Below, piece by piece: positions 7,696 to 15,418 of a DNA stretch of 64,000 nt. Source of the DNA: Deltaproteobacteria bacterium (GTDB lineage Bacteria; Desulfobacterota; GWC2-55-46); the NCBI GenBank assembly GCA_016219015.1, contig JACRCL010000016.1:62001-126000 (forward strand). Direction: 5' to 3'. The notes beneath the pieces were generated by a model. It saw nothing but the letters and a program-made list of their open reading frames with translations. It was not told the DNA's origin and made no database searches. The position numbers and the translations under genes were made by a program. Within the stretch, counting starts at the first letter, position 1. Each line of letters starts with the position of its first letter.

Positions 7696-9381
7696 TCAGA
7701 ACTTCCCCGACCTCAATATCTGTATCGCGAGCCACAGGCCCATGAACGACGCTATCACGAAACCAATGAGTCCCAGCACGGGCACGCCCATCACCTTCGG
7801 GGCCGCGTCAGAGGCTATTATCATGGACGAGCCCACCACGAGGGCCGCTACTATTATGCCGAACGTGAGCCTGTTGGAGGACCTGTCAATCTCGCCCATG
7901 AAGTCCTCGAGCCCCCTGTGCCTGAAATCTATCGAGAGCCTGTCTTCTATTATCTTCCTCATCACCCGCCCCATGTCATTGGGGAACTTCTGCAAGAACT
8001 CCCCGTAACCGGACGCCATGTCTTTAGCGTTCTTCAGGAAGGCCGACGGCTTCATCCTCTCGGCGTAGAGCCGCGCCGCGTAGGGCTCGCCCTCTTCGAG
8101 GATATTCGCCTCCGGATAGAGGAGCTTGGCGAGCCCTTCGAGCTCGATGATGCATTTGTCGAAGAGGAGCAACTCCCTCGGGAGCCTTATCTCGTGCCTC
8201 GCGGCTATCCTTATGTAATCGAGGAGGAGCTCTCCTATCCTCACGTACTTGAATGGGCGGCCGAAGTAATGGACTATTATATCATAATACTCCCTCTCGA
8301 AACGCGCCCTGTCAATCCCCTCCGGGAGTATCCCCATCTTCTGGTAGATGTTCGTTATGGCCTCGAAGTCCTCGGAGACGAAGCTTATGAGGATATCCGC
8401 GAGGTTCTGCTTCATCAGCGGGCTTACCCTGCCGACTATCCCGAAGTCCACGAGCGCGAGCCTGTCCTCGTCCATTATGAAGATATTGCCCGAGTGGAGG
8501 TCGCCGTGAAAGAGCCCGTGCTCGAATACCTGCTTGAAGAACGTATCGGCGAGGAGGTGGGCTACTTTCCGGGTGTCGATCCCCTTCTCCCTGAGCCTGG
8601 CGATGTTGTCGACCTTTATCCCGCTGACCCGCTCCATGGTGAGGACCTTCCTGCCGGTAAGCTCCCAGATGACCTCCGGTATCGCCACCCTCGGGTCTTC
8701 AGCGAAGTTCTCCCTGAATTTTTCCATGTAGCTCGCTTCAAGGGTAAAGTCCATCTCCCTTCTTATCACGCCCGAGAACTCCTCGACCACGCCGACCGGG
8801 TCGTAGAGCCTGCTCTCCGGGATGTAGCGGTGAGCGAGCCTCGCTATGAAACCCAGGATTACGATGTCGGTATCCACGACCCTGTCGATGTTCGGCCTCT
8901 GGACCTTTATTGCCACCTCCCTGCCCGAAAGCGTGACGGCGTTGTGCACCTGGGCGATGGAGGCCGCGGCCACCGGTGTTTCGTCTATCGAGGCGAAAAG
9001 CTCGGACGCCGGCCTCTTGAACTGTTCTTCTATCACCGCCACGACGTCCTTGAACGGGAACGGGGCGACGGAGTCCTGTAGCTTCAGGAACTCTATTATG
9101 AACTCGTGCGGCACCACGTCCGGGCGCGTGGAGAGTATCTGGCCGAGCTTTATGAACGTGGGGCCGAGCTCCTCCATCGCGAGCCGCGCCCTCACTGCCG
9201 GGGTCAGGGCCTCCTGCTCGCGGGTTATCTTCTTCACGGCTATCCGCAAGGGGAGCGAGATGAGCCTTGCAAGGTGCAGGCTCTCCATTAGGGGCTGGAA
9301 ACCGTGCCTGACGAGCACGGTCACGATGTCCCGGAGCCTCTTTACGTTCTTGTACGCCGGATGGGACCTTAAAGACCTCAC
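7696..9381 (-). CDS. ubiB: ABC1/UbiB-family atypical protein kinase
   Basis: 561 residues. The ABC1 signature KxGQ is seen in FIKLGQILSTRPDVVP near 75-90. It is followed by the A-rich loop AAASIAQVH near 138, the catalytic HGDLHSGN near 294 and the metal-binding VDFG near 314. Two hydrophobic helices near 505-555 anchor it to the membrane. UbiB supports ubiquinone or other polyprenyl-quinone synthesis, apparently through ATPase activity rather than classical kinase activity. The ATG overlaps the rnr stop by 4 bp, so the two are translationally coupled. Confidence 0.93.
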   Translation of the reverse strand: MRSLRSHPAYKNVKRLRDIVTVLVRHGFQPLMESLHLARLISLPLRIAVKKITREQEALTPAVRARLAMEELGPTFIKLGQILSTRPDVVPHEFIIEFLKLQDSVAPFPFKDVVAVIEEQFKRPASELFASIDETPVAAASIAQVHNAVTLSGREVAIKVQRPNIDRVVDTDIVILGFIARLAHRYIPESRLYDPVGVVEEFSGVIRREMDFTLEASYMEKFRENFAEDPRVAIPEVIWELTGRKVLTMERVSGIKVDNIARLREKGIDTRKVAHLLADTFFKQVFEHGLFHGDLHSGNIFIMDEDRLALVDFGIVGRVSPLMKQNLADILISFVSEDFEAITNIYQKMGILPEGIDRARFEREYYDIIVHYFGRPFKYVRIGELLLDYIRIAARHEIRLPRELLLFDKCIIELEGLAKLLYPEANILEEGEPYAARLYAERMKPSAFLKNAKDMASGYGEFLQKFPNDMGRVMRKIIEDRLSIDFRHRGLEDFMGEIDRSSNRLTFGIIVAALVVGSSMIIASDAAPKVMGVPVLGLIGFVIASFMGLWLAIQILRSGKF

Positions 9382-11531
9382 CGCTGTTTCCTCTTCTTTT
9401 CGCCCTTTGCCGCGCCCTTCGCCTGCTCCCCGGCAAGGGTCATGTCGATCCTGCGCCTTTCGATATCGACCTTCGTAAGCTTCACCGTCACGGCGTCGCC
9501 GAGGCGGAAGACCTTTTTCCTGCTCTCGCCCGTAAGGGCGTGCGCCTTCTCGTCGAACCTGTAATAGTCGTCGCCGAGGGTCGATACGTGGACGAGCCCC
9601 TCGACGAAGTATTCCTTCAGCTCGACGAAGAACCCGAAGCTCGTAACGCCGGATATCAGGCCCTCGAAGGTCTCTCCGACCTTGTCGCTCATGAACTGGG
9701 CCTTCTTGAGGTCCACTATCTCCCTCTCGGCCTCCATCGCCTTCCTCTCCCGCGCGGACGTGTGGGAGGCTACCTGCGGCAGCGTTTCCTCGTACCTGTC
9801 GCGCTCGGGTTTTGTGTACTTCCCCCGCAGCTGCGCCCGGAGGAGCCTGTGCACGACGAGGTCGGGGTACCTCCTTATGGGGGAGGTGAAGTGCGTGTAG
9901 TCCTTGAACGCGAGCCCGAAGTGGCCGATGTTATCCTCGGAGTATACGGCCTGCTTCATGGAGCGCAGGAGCACGTGGTTTATGAGCCTCTCCTCGGGCC
10001 TGCCCCCGGCGGCCTTCAGCACGCCCTGGAAGGCCTTTGGCCCCTCGCCCGGCTTTAGCCTGAGCCCGAAGCCCCTTATGAACTCGATGAAATCGGCGAC
10101 GTTATCCTCGCTGGGCGGCTCGTGTATCCTGTAGAGGAACGGGTAGCCCAGGGACGAGAAGTGCTCGGCCACTGCCTTGTTAGCGGCCAGCATGAACTCC
10201 TCGATGAGCTTATGCGCCACGTTCCTCTCGGAGCGGACTATGTCCTCTATGTTGCCTTCAATGTCTATTATAATCTGCGGCTCCGGCAGGTCAAAATCTA
10301 TCGAGCCGGCCTCCATGCGCCTCTCGGTGAGCTTCTGGGCGAGCTCGGCCATTATCTTCAGGTCTTCGAGTATATGCGCGAATCGTTCACGGAGGGTGGC
10401 GTCTTCGTCCTCGAGGAGCCTTTTTACGTTGGTATAGGTCATCCTCTCGGAGCTTCTTATGACGCTCTCGTAGAACCTTTTTTTCATGACGCCGCCGCCT
10501 CTGTCGAAGTCGAGCTCGGCGGTCAAGGTCAGGCGGTCTACCTTGGGGTTAAGACTGCATATCCCGTTCGACAGCGCCTCGGGGAGCATGGGGATGGCCC
10601 TGTCCGGGAAGTATACGCTCGTGCCCCTCGCGTAGGCTTCAATGTCGAGCGTGCTCCCTTCCCTTACGTAATGGCTCACGTCCGCGATCGAGACCCTCAG
10701 CCTGTACCCGTGCGGGGTCCGTTCGATAGAGACGGCGTCGTCGAAGTCCTTCGCGGTCTCGCCGTCTATGGTGAGCGTCGTCCTGCCGCGGAGGTCCACC
10801 CTGCCTTCGATGTCCTCCGGACTTACCTCGACGGCCGCCTCTTTCGCCTCCCTCGCCACGTCCGCGGGGAACCTGTGCGGCAGGCCGAACTTCTTGAGTA
10901 TGACCTCGACCTCGACGTCCGGGTCTTCGGGGTTGCCGATGACCTCGGTAATTTTGCCGGCCGGCGAGATGTTCCTGGCCGGCCACCTCGTTATCTCGGC
11001 CGTGACTATGACGCCCTCGGGCGCGCCTTTCATCTCGGAGGGGGGTATTATTATCTTATCGAGTATCCGCTCGTCCGACGGTATGACCACGCCGAAGCCC
11101 TTGCCTTTCTCGAACCTGCCGACGACGAGCTTATGCGCGCGCTTTACGACCCGGATGATGCCGCCTTCCCTCTTCCCGCCCCCCTTTTGCCCGTCGACCC
11201 TCGCCACGACCGTATCCCCGTGCATGGCCCCGCCGAGCTTCCGCGGGTTTATGAAGACGTCCTCTCCGCCCTCCTCGGGACGGACGAACCCGAACCCGTC
11301 TCGGTGGCAGGAAAGCTCGCCCGTGACGAGGTTCATCTTCGAGGGCAGGCCGTACCTGCCCCCGCGTATCTTTATCAGGGTACCCTGGTTAATCAGCCCC
11401 TTGAGGAGCCTTTTGAACCTGTCCCTCTCTTCCTTTTCCACCTCGAAGGCGCGCACAAGCTCCTTGAACGACATGGGCCTGTACGAGACCTCTTTCATGA
11501 ACTCCAGTATCTTCTTTTCCGTATCCTGCAA
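9378..11531 (-). CDS. rnr: Ribonuclease R (RNB-family 3'-5' exoribonuclease)
   Basis: 717 residues with the full RNase R layout: N-terminal winged-helix RNB leader (1-65), cold-shock OB folds (about 70-210), the RNB catalytic domain, a C-terminal S1 domain (near 625-705) and a short basic tail. The catalytic acidic cluster lies in TAKDFDDAVSI near 258, followed by VREGSTLDIEAYARGTS. It degrades structured RNA processively from the 3' end. It overlaps ubiB by 4 bp. A short family-B repeat remnant begins 24 bp upstream of the start. Confidence 0.96.
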   Translation of the reverse strand: MQDTEKKILEFMKEVSYRPMSFKELVRAFEVEKEERDRFKRLLKGLINQGTLIKIRGGRYGLPSKMNLVTGELSCHRDGFGFVRPEEGGEDVFINPRKLGGAMHGDTVVARVDGQKGGGKREGGIIRVVKRAHKLVVGRFEKGKGFGVVIPSDERILDKIIIPPSEMKGAPEGVIVTAEITRWPARNISPAGKITEVIGNPEDPDVEVEVILKKFGLPHRFPADVAREAKEAAVEVSPEDIEGRVDLRGRTTLTIDGETAKDFDDAVSIERTPHGYRLRVSIADVSHYVREGSTLDIEAYARGTSVYFPDRAIPMLPEALSNGICSLNPKVDRLTLTAELDFDRGGGVMKKRFYESVIRSSERMTYTNVKRLLEDEDATLRERFAHILEDLKIMAELAQKLTERRMEAGSIDFDLPEPQIIIDIEGNIEDIVRSERNVAHKLIEEFMLAANKAVAEHFSSLGYPFLYRIHEPPSEDNVADFIEFIRGFGLRLKPGEGPKAFQGVLKAAGGRPEERLINHVLLRSMKQAVYSEDNIGHFGLAFKDYTHFTSPIRRYPDLVVHRLLRAQLRGKYTKPERDRYEETLPQVASHTSARERKAMEAEREIVDLKKAQFMSDKVGETFEGLISGVTSFGFFVELKEYFVEGLVHVSTLGDDYYRFDEKAHALTGESRKKVFRLGDAVTVKLTKVDIERRRIDMTLAGEQAKGAAKGEKKRKQR

Positions 11532-11554
11532 ATTGTTTCCTTTTCTGTTTGAAA

Positions 11555-11599
11555 GATGCCTCTAAAAATTGTTCTTTTTCCTGATTTTTAGAGGTATCC
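11555..11599 (+). repeat. Short internally deleted copy of repeat family B (45 bp)
   Basis: GATGCCTCTAAAAATTGTTC is followed directly by CTGATTTTTAGAGGTATCC: both ends of the 143-bp element with the middle lost. It forms a hairpin upstream of rnr. The loss of the centre with retention of both ends is typical of foldback elements. Confidence 0.85.
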
Positions 11600-11671
11600 A
11601 TATTGTTGTTGAGGCCTTTTATTAATGGCCGCTCGAAATGCGAAACTTCCTTTATTATCTTTAAGCGCCAA

Positions 11672-11962
11672 TCAAGCGCTTTCATAATCTACTACCGCAA
11701 TCGCCTCCCTCACTTTCGCTATATAGTCCGCCGCCTCCCTGTGGTCAGGGTGGACCTGGTATGCCTCCAGGTCCTTTAATGAGTCGAACCTGACCGTAAG
11801 CGCGATGTCATAGGACCTTGCCGAGCGGAGCACGTCTTTTCCCACCTCGATCGACCTTACCTGTGGGACCTTGCCCTTCAGGGCAAGGAGCATCTCCTCT
11901 ACCTTGCGGATAGTACCCGGGCTTTTATCCGCGAGCTTGAAAAGCACGACATGCGTTATCAC
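11672..11962 (-). CDS. Dabb-domain (stress-responsive alpha/beta barrel) protein
   Basis: 96 residues when started at the GTG at 11962, giving VITHVVLFKL, which matches the usual Dabb opening M-I-x-H-x-V-L-F-K. A strong AGGAGG lies at 11977-11972, nine bases before this GTG; an in-frame GTG seven codons further up lies before that ribosome-binding site and is rejected as start. The domain is a ferredoxin-like dimeric barrel. Here HPDHREAADYI near residue 70 is the conserved C-terminal half. The substrate is unknown: some members are olivetolic-acid-cyclase-like, many are uncharacterised. A hairpin (11988-12006) separates it from the upstream outer-membrane gene. Confidence 0.85.
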   Translation of the reverse strand: MITHVVLFKLADKSPGTIRKVEEMLLALKGKVPQVRSIEVGKDVLRSARSYDIALTVRFDSLKDLEAYQVHPDHREAADYIAKVREAIAVVDYESA

Positions 11963-11987
11963 TTCCTGCTCCCTCCTGAACACACTT

Positions 11988-12006
11988 CCCCGCAGTTGCT
12001 GCGGGG
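11988..12006. repeat. CCCCGCAG/CTGCGGGG hairpin
   Basis: A perfect 8-bp inverted repeat with a 3-base loop between the outer-membrane protein gene and the Dabb gene, followed on the + strand by AGATTCA. A related imperfect copy is at 38440-38460. No T-tract follows on either strand, so it looks more like a dispersed palindrome or processing site than a terminator. Confidence 0.7.
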
Positions 12007-12010
12007 AGAT

Positions 12011-12781
12011 TCAACGATTATTTCCGGCCGGGAATTCGTATTTGAACCCTGCGTAGAACCGTAACCCCGGGCCTCCCCTGTTCGCCTCCCTGAGGCTCTT
12101 CCCGACCGACGAGTGCACGGAAAGGCTATCCGAGACCCTTGTTTTGAAGCCTATTCCCGCCGCTAACCTGTAGGGCCCGCCCGGCTCATCGCTTGTCCTG
12201 TAGTATACTTCAGACAGGAGCCTTGACGCCGGGGTTATCGCGTACTCCTGGGCAAAGGCGGTGAACCATGTGTTCCGCTTTTCAACCCTTACTCCGTTTG
12301 CCTCAGGCTCTCCGACGAACGTATGCCCGAGGTTGACTATGCCCGTAAACCAGCTTACCTCTTTTTGCGCCCTGAGCCTCAGCTCATACTCAAGGGCGCC
12401 GGTGCCCAGCCCCTTTTCCCTGCCGGCGTTGTCCAGCTTGACCTCGAACGAGCCAGCCACCCCCGGCCTGTCAGACCTTTCCTCAAGAAAAAGGTATTTC
12501 GTCCCTATAACCGCGTCCCCGAAGCCCTGCGAGCCTTCGGTTGAGAGATATGGTACTTCGAAGGTTATCTCCTGCCTTTCCGAGAGCCCGTATACGAGCT
12601 CCGTGAAAGGGACCTGCCGCTCGACCACGTCGGTCTTCTGGTAGCGGTAGCCGACATACAGCTCGACGTGGCTTTTCTCGGCAACAGGCGCGTCCCCCGT
12701 TACCAGCGGGGGGATGGCACAGGCCGTCCCGCGCAGCGTCAGGGAAAAGACGCAGACAAGAAGGGTAAGCTTCCGCTCCAT
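12011..12781 (-). CDS. Predicted outer-membrane beta-barrel protein
   Basis: 256 residues with an N-terminal signal peptide (about residues 1-22, ending near GTACA). Alternating amphipathic strands follow: VELYVGYRYQKT, ITFEVPYLST, AGSFEVKLDN, LEYELRLRAQKE, WFTAFAQEYA, LRFYAGFKYEF. The protein ends KYEFPAGNNR, close to the aromatic C-terminal strand typical of outer-membrane barrels. It resembles the transporter-like barrel group annotated as MetA-pathway of phenol degradation, but this is a weak family assignment and the substrate is unknown. GAGGG just upstream of the ATG serves as ribosome-binding site. Confidence 0.72.
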   Translation of the reverse strand: MERKLTLLVCVFSLTLRGTACAIPPLVTGDAPVAEKSHVELYVGYRYQKTDVVERQVPFTELVYGLSERQEITFEVPYLSTEGSQGFGDAVIGTKYLFLEERSDRPGVAGSFEVKLDNAGREKGLGTGALEYELRLRAQKEVSWFTGIVNLGHTFVGEPEANGVRVEKRNTWFTAFAQEYAITPASRLLSEVYYRTSDEPGGPYRLAAGIGFKTRVSDSLSVHSSVGKSLREANRGGPGLRFYAGFKYEFPAGNNR

Positions 12782-12995
12782 TTTGCCCTCGGGACAGACG
12801 GGGGTTTACGCCTTGCAAAGATACCGAGACACACCTGTTGATTGTATAGGGAGAATTAAGCCTGTATGGCCTTTGGCCGGTAGTTTGCAAATTATTGGCA
12901 GTTTGCAATTAACTATAGTGCAAATTCGACAAATAAAAAAGGCAAGACGGCTTTAGCCGCGGTATTGAGCCTGTATCGATCAAAAAATCGCTGTA

Positions 12996-13138
12996 GGCAA
13001 CCTCTAAAAATTGTTCTTTTTCCTGACCTCTGCGTCAGGCGCGAAAATAAAAATGCTCACATATTAACATATATGCTGCGCTTTTTATTTCCATCCTTCC
13101 TTGACCTCAGAAAAAATTCCTAATTTTTAGAGGTAGCC
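12996..13138 (+). repeat. MITE-like repeat family B, copy 3 (143 bp)
   Basis: Same internal sequence and orientation as the 7514-7656 copy, with ends GGCAACCTCTAAAAATT and ATTTTTAGAGGTAGCC. It ends 6 bp beyond the tal stop codon. The rest of the 12782-13144 gap carries only AT-rich sequence upstream of the outer-membrane gene; no gene is seen. Confidence 0.92.
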
Positions 13139-13144
13139 TGGACC

Positions 13145-13801
13145 TTATACCCTGACCTGCTTGGGCACCTTCTCCCAGTCTTTAAGGAACCTGTCTATCC
13201 CGATATCCGTCAGCGGGTGCTTCGAGAGCTGTTCGAGCACCTTGAAAGGTATAGTGGCCACGTGCGCGCCGAGCGTGGCGGCATCGAGCACATGGAGCGG
13301 GTTCCTGACGCTGGCCACTATGACCTCGGACGTGAACCCGTAGTTGTCGTATATGTCGAGTATCTGGCTTATAAGCTCCATCCCGTTCTGTGAGATGTCG
13401 TCGAGCCTGCCCACGAAGGGGCTGACATAGGTGGCGCCAGCCTTGGCGGCCATAAGGGCCTGCAGGGGCGAGAATACGAGGGTGACGTTGGTCTTTATCC
13501 CCTCTTTCGAGACGGTCTTCACGGCCCTCAGCCCGTCAAGGGTCATGGGTATCTTTACGACGATGTTCTTGTGTATCCCGGAGAGCTTCCGTGCCTCCTC
13601 TATCATGCCCCTTGAATCGAGGCTTATCGCCTCTGCGCTGACGGGGCCGTCTATTATCGAGCAGATGTCCTTTATCCTCTCCTCGAAAGAGCACTTTTCC
13701 CTGGCTATAAGCGACGGGTTGGTCGTTACTCCGTCCACAAGCCCCCATTCGTCTGCCGTCTTTATCTCCTCGAGGTTGGCGGTATCTATGAAAAACTTCA
13801 T
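13145..13801 (-). CDS. tal: Transaldolase / fructose-6-phosphate aldolase-like (TalC type)
   Basis: 218 residues, the short class of the transaldolase family. The protein opens [20 protein letters not shown] is at 26-32, and the Schiff-base lysine is K83 in VVKIPMT. A C-terminal [20 protein letters not shown] block closes the barrel. It interconverts sedoheptulose-7-P and fructose-6-P in the pentose phosphate pathway, or cleaves fructose-6-P; the two activities cannot be separated reliably by eye. A ribosome-binding site AAGGGAG precedes the ATG by 5 bases. It is a single gene. Confidence 0.93.
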   Translation of the reverse strand: MKFFIDTANLEEIKTADEWGLVDGVTTNPSLIAREKCSFEERIKDICSIIDGPVSAEAISLDSRGMIEEARKLSGIHKNIVVKIPMTLDGLRAVKTVSKEGIKTNVTLVFSPLQALMAAKAGATYVSPFVGRLDDISQNGMELISQILDIYDNYGFTSEVIVASVRNPLHVLDAATLGAHVATIPFKVLEQLSKHPLTDIGIDRFLKDWEKVPKQVRV

Positions 13802-13956
13802 AAAAACTCCCTTGACTTAGGTTTTTTACTATGACAATATTTTTATTTATTGAGCGCCTGCGCGCCGATTATAATATAAATAGAGGATTTTAAAGATAGA
13901 ATATAGCCTGAAAGCAAACCTTTTTCAAGGGTTTAATTGTAAGGCTATGGATGCAT

Positions 13957-14043
13957 GCCGAAGTGGCGGAATTGGCAGACGCGCTAGATTCAGGTTCTAG
14001 TGGGTGAAAGCCTGTGGGGGTTCGAGTCCCCCCTTCGGCACCA
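13957..14043 (+). tRNA. tRNA-Leu (anticodon CAG)
   Basis: 87 nt. The acceptor stem GCCGAAG pairs with CTTCGGC, and the A discriminator and encoded CCA end at 14043. The anticodon loop TTCAGGT gives CAG. A long variable arm (class II) and the T-loop GGTTCGAGTCC are present. A TATAAT at 13870-13875 could be its -10 box, though the -35 region is weak. Confidence 0.96.
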
Positions 14044-14048
14044 AATTT

Positions 14049-14072
14049 AAAAAAACCAGCCATCAGGCTGGT
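14049..14072 (-). terminator. Intrinsic terminator on the minus strand, facing tRNA-Leu
   Basis: On the minus strand, ACCAGCC and GGCTGGT form a 7-bp stem with a 4-base loop, followed by seven T residues (A-run at 14049-14055 on the + strand). It would end a minus-strand transcript covering the structured element at 14073-14223, stopping six bases short of the tRNA 3' end. Confidence 0.65.
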
Positions 14073-14223
14073 CTACTTGAATTTGACGTACGATATCGGG
14101 ACTCGAACGACGCCTTCACGCCGAGCGGAGCGAGGATGAGGCCGCATGGATGCGGCCGGAAGTGAAGGCGGCCGGACCCGAAGTGGCGGGACAGGATGTC
14201 CGCGAACTGAGGGCGAGTCCCTC
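14073..14223 (-). ncRNA. Candidate structured RNA element downstream of tRNA-Leu
   Basis: Strong nested pairing is visible. GGGACTCG (14098-14105) pairs with CGAGTCCC (14214-14221). CGCCTTCAC (14111-14119) pairs with GTGAAGGCG (14162-14170) and encloses GGCCGCA/TGCGGCC (14140-14146 with 14151-14157). GGACA/TGTCC (14189-14193 with 14197-14201) forms a third arm. Read on the minus strand, the 3' side carries GTTCGAGTCCCGATATCG, like a tRNA T-arm, and then an intrinsic terminator. No protein-coding reading is convincing. The strand is inferred from the terminator. Similar tRNA-adjacent elements are remembered from other proteobacteria, but no family name can be given. Confidence 0.5.
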
Positions 14224-14319
14224 CCGTTATACAAAATTTTTTTAAGAATCCAGCCTACCTTTACCTGCCTTACTGGCCCCGGGCGTTTTTTAAATTTTGG
14301 CTTTTTTCGCCGGACCGAA

Positions 14320-15033
14320 ATGGATGACCTTAAGGGAAAACTCCTCGTAATAATACCGGCTTTCAACGAAGAGGCCACGATCGGCTCTGTCATCTCCTCC
14401 GTAAAAAAAGAGGTCCCGGAGGCGAATATCCTTGTCGTCAACGACGGCTCCAGGGACAGGACCGCCTCGATCGCCGAAGATAGCGGCGTCACGGTCCTTA
14501 ACCATCTCTACAACATGGGCATAGGCGCCACCATGCAGACAGGCTATAAATACGCCCGGCTCATGGGCTACGAGGTCGCCGTGCAGGTGGACGGAGACGG
14601 CCAGCACCCGGCGGACCAGATAAAATACCTGATAGCGCCGATATTGAATAAAAAGGCCGACCTTGTCGTCGGCTCCCGTTTCCTCGGGGAGGGCACCTAC
14701 AGGCCCTCGCTTGCGAGGTCCGCGGGAATGGCGATATTCTCGAAGGTGGTATCGACGGTCATAAAGGAGAAGGTAACCGACACCACCTCCGGCTTCAGGG
14801 CCGCCGGCAGGGACTGCATCGCCTTTTTTAGCTCCAGATACCCCGACGACTACCCCGAGGTCGAGGCCCTTGTGTTGCTTCACAAAAAGGGATTTAGTAT
14901 AATGGAGGTCCCGGTAAGGATGTATGAGAGGGCGGGGGGGCGCTCCTCCATCACGCCGGTGAAATCCGTCTACTACATGGTGAAGGTGCTCCTTGCCATA
15001 ATGGTAGACCTTGTAAAGAAGGTGGACGGCTGA
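14320..15033 (+). CDS. Family 2 glycosyltransferase (DPM1/polyprenyl-phosphate type)
   Basis: 237 residues. The GT-A fold opening LLVIIPAFNEEATIGSV is followed by VVNDGSRDRT near 45 and the metal-binding QVDGDGQHP near 88. DTTSGFRA near 155 is typical of dolichyl/undecaprenyl-phosphate sugar transferases. No C-terminal membrane helices are present, so it is probably membrane-associated through partners. It likely loads a sugar onto undecaprenyl phosphate for the membrane glycosyltransferase two genes downstream. The ATG at 14320 keeps the first beta strand; the frame extends upstream but into the structured element. Confidence 0.9.
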   Translation: MDDLKGKLLVIIPAFNEEATIGSVISSVKKEVPEANILVVNDGSRDRTASIAEDSGVTVLNHLYNMGIGATMQTGYKYARLMGYEVAVQVDGDGQHPADQIKYLIAPILNKKADLVVGSRFLGEGTYRPSLARSAGMAIFSKVVSTVIKEKVTDTTSGFRAAGRDCIAFFSSRYPDDYPEVEALVLLHKKGFSIMEVPVRMYERAGGRSSITPVKSVYYMVKVLLAIMVDLVKKVDG

Positions 15034-15052
15034 AATAACCGGAGGGCGGGAG

Positions 15053-15418
15053 ATGTACTACTTCCAGATATTCGCGATCCTCGGCTCGATAACGCTTTTC
15101 GCGCTTGTGCTGGACTTCATACGCCGGGGGCTGTTGAAGGAGAAGTATTCGGTCCTCTGGCTCGCGGCCGCCATCGTCATAACGGTCCTCTCCCTTAAAA
15201 AGGATCTCCTCGACTGGATAGCTTGGAAGCTCGGGATAGCGTATCCGCCGTCGCTCCTTTTCCTCGTCGCCTTCATATTCGTCCTTCTGATAACGCTCCA
15301 TTTCTCGGTCGTCATCTCCATACTCCATGAGAAGAACAAGGTCGTGTCGCAGGAGCTCGCCCTTTTAAGGCTCGCGCTCAAGGAGGCGGGCATAAAGATG
15401 CCGGGCGGGAAAAAATAG
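15053..15418 (+). CDS. DUF2304 small membrane protein
   Basis: 121 residues with three hydrophobic segments (about 5-22, 32-50, 66-90) and a charged C-terminal helix. This matches DUF2304 proteins, which are commonly encoded beside GT2 transferases and may act as their membrane partner or flippase-like subunit; that role is inference. It starts 19 bp after the GT2 gene with GGAGGGCGGGAG as ribosome-binding site, and its TAG shares one base with the GTG of the next gene, so the three genes form an operon. Confidence 0.85.
   Translation: MYYFQIFAILGSITLFALVLDFIRRGLLKEKYSVLWLAAAIVITVLSLKKDLLDWIAWKLGIAYPPSLLFLVAFIFVLLITLHFSVVISILHEKNKVVSQELALLRLALKEAGIKMPGGKK

Noticed and set aside
14073-14492. 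139-codon frame on the minus strand over the structured element
   Set aside because: The translation is compositionally odd and overlaps both the structured element and the GT2 gene. The base-pairing explains the conservation better than protein coding does.
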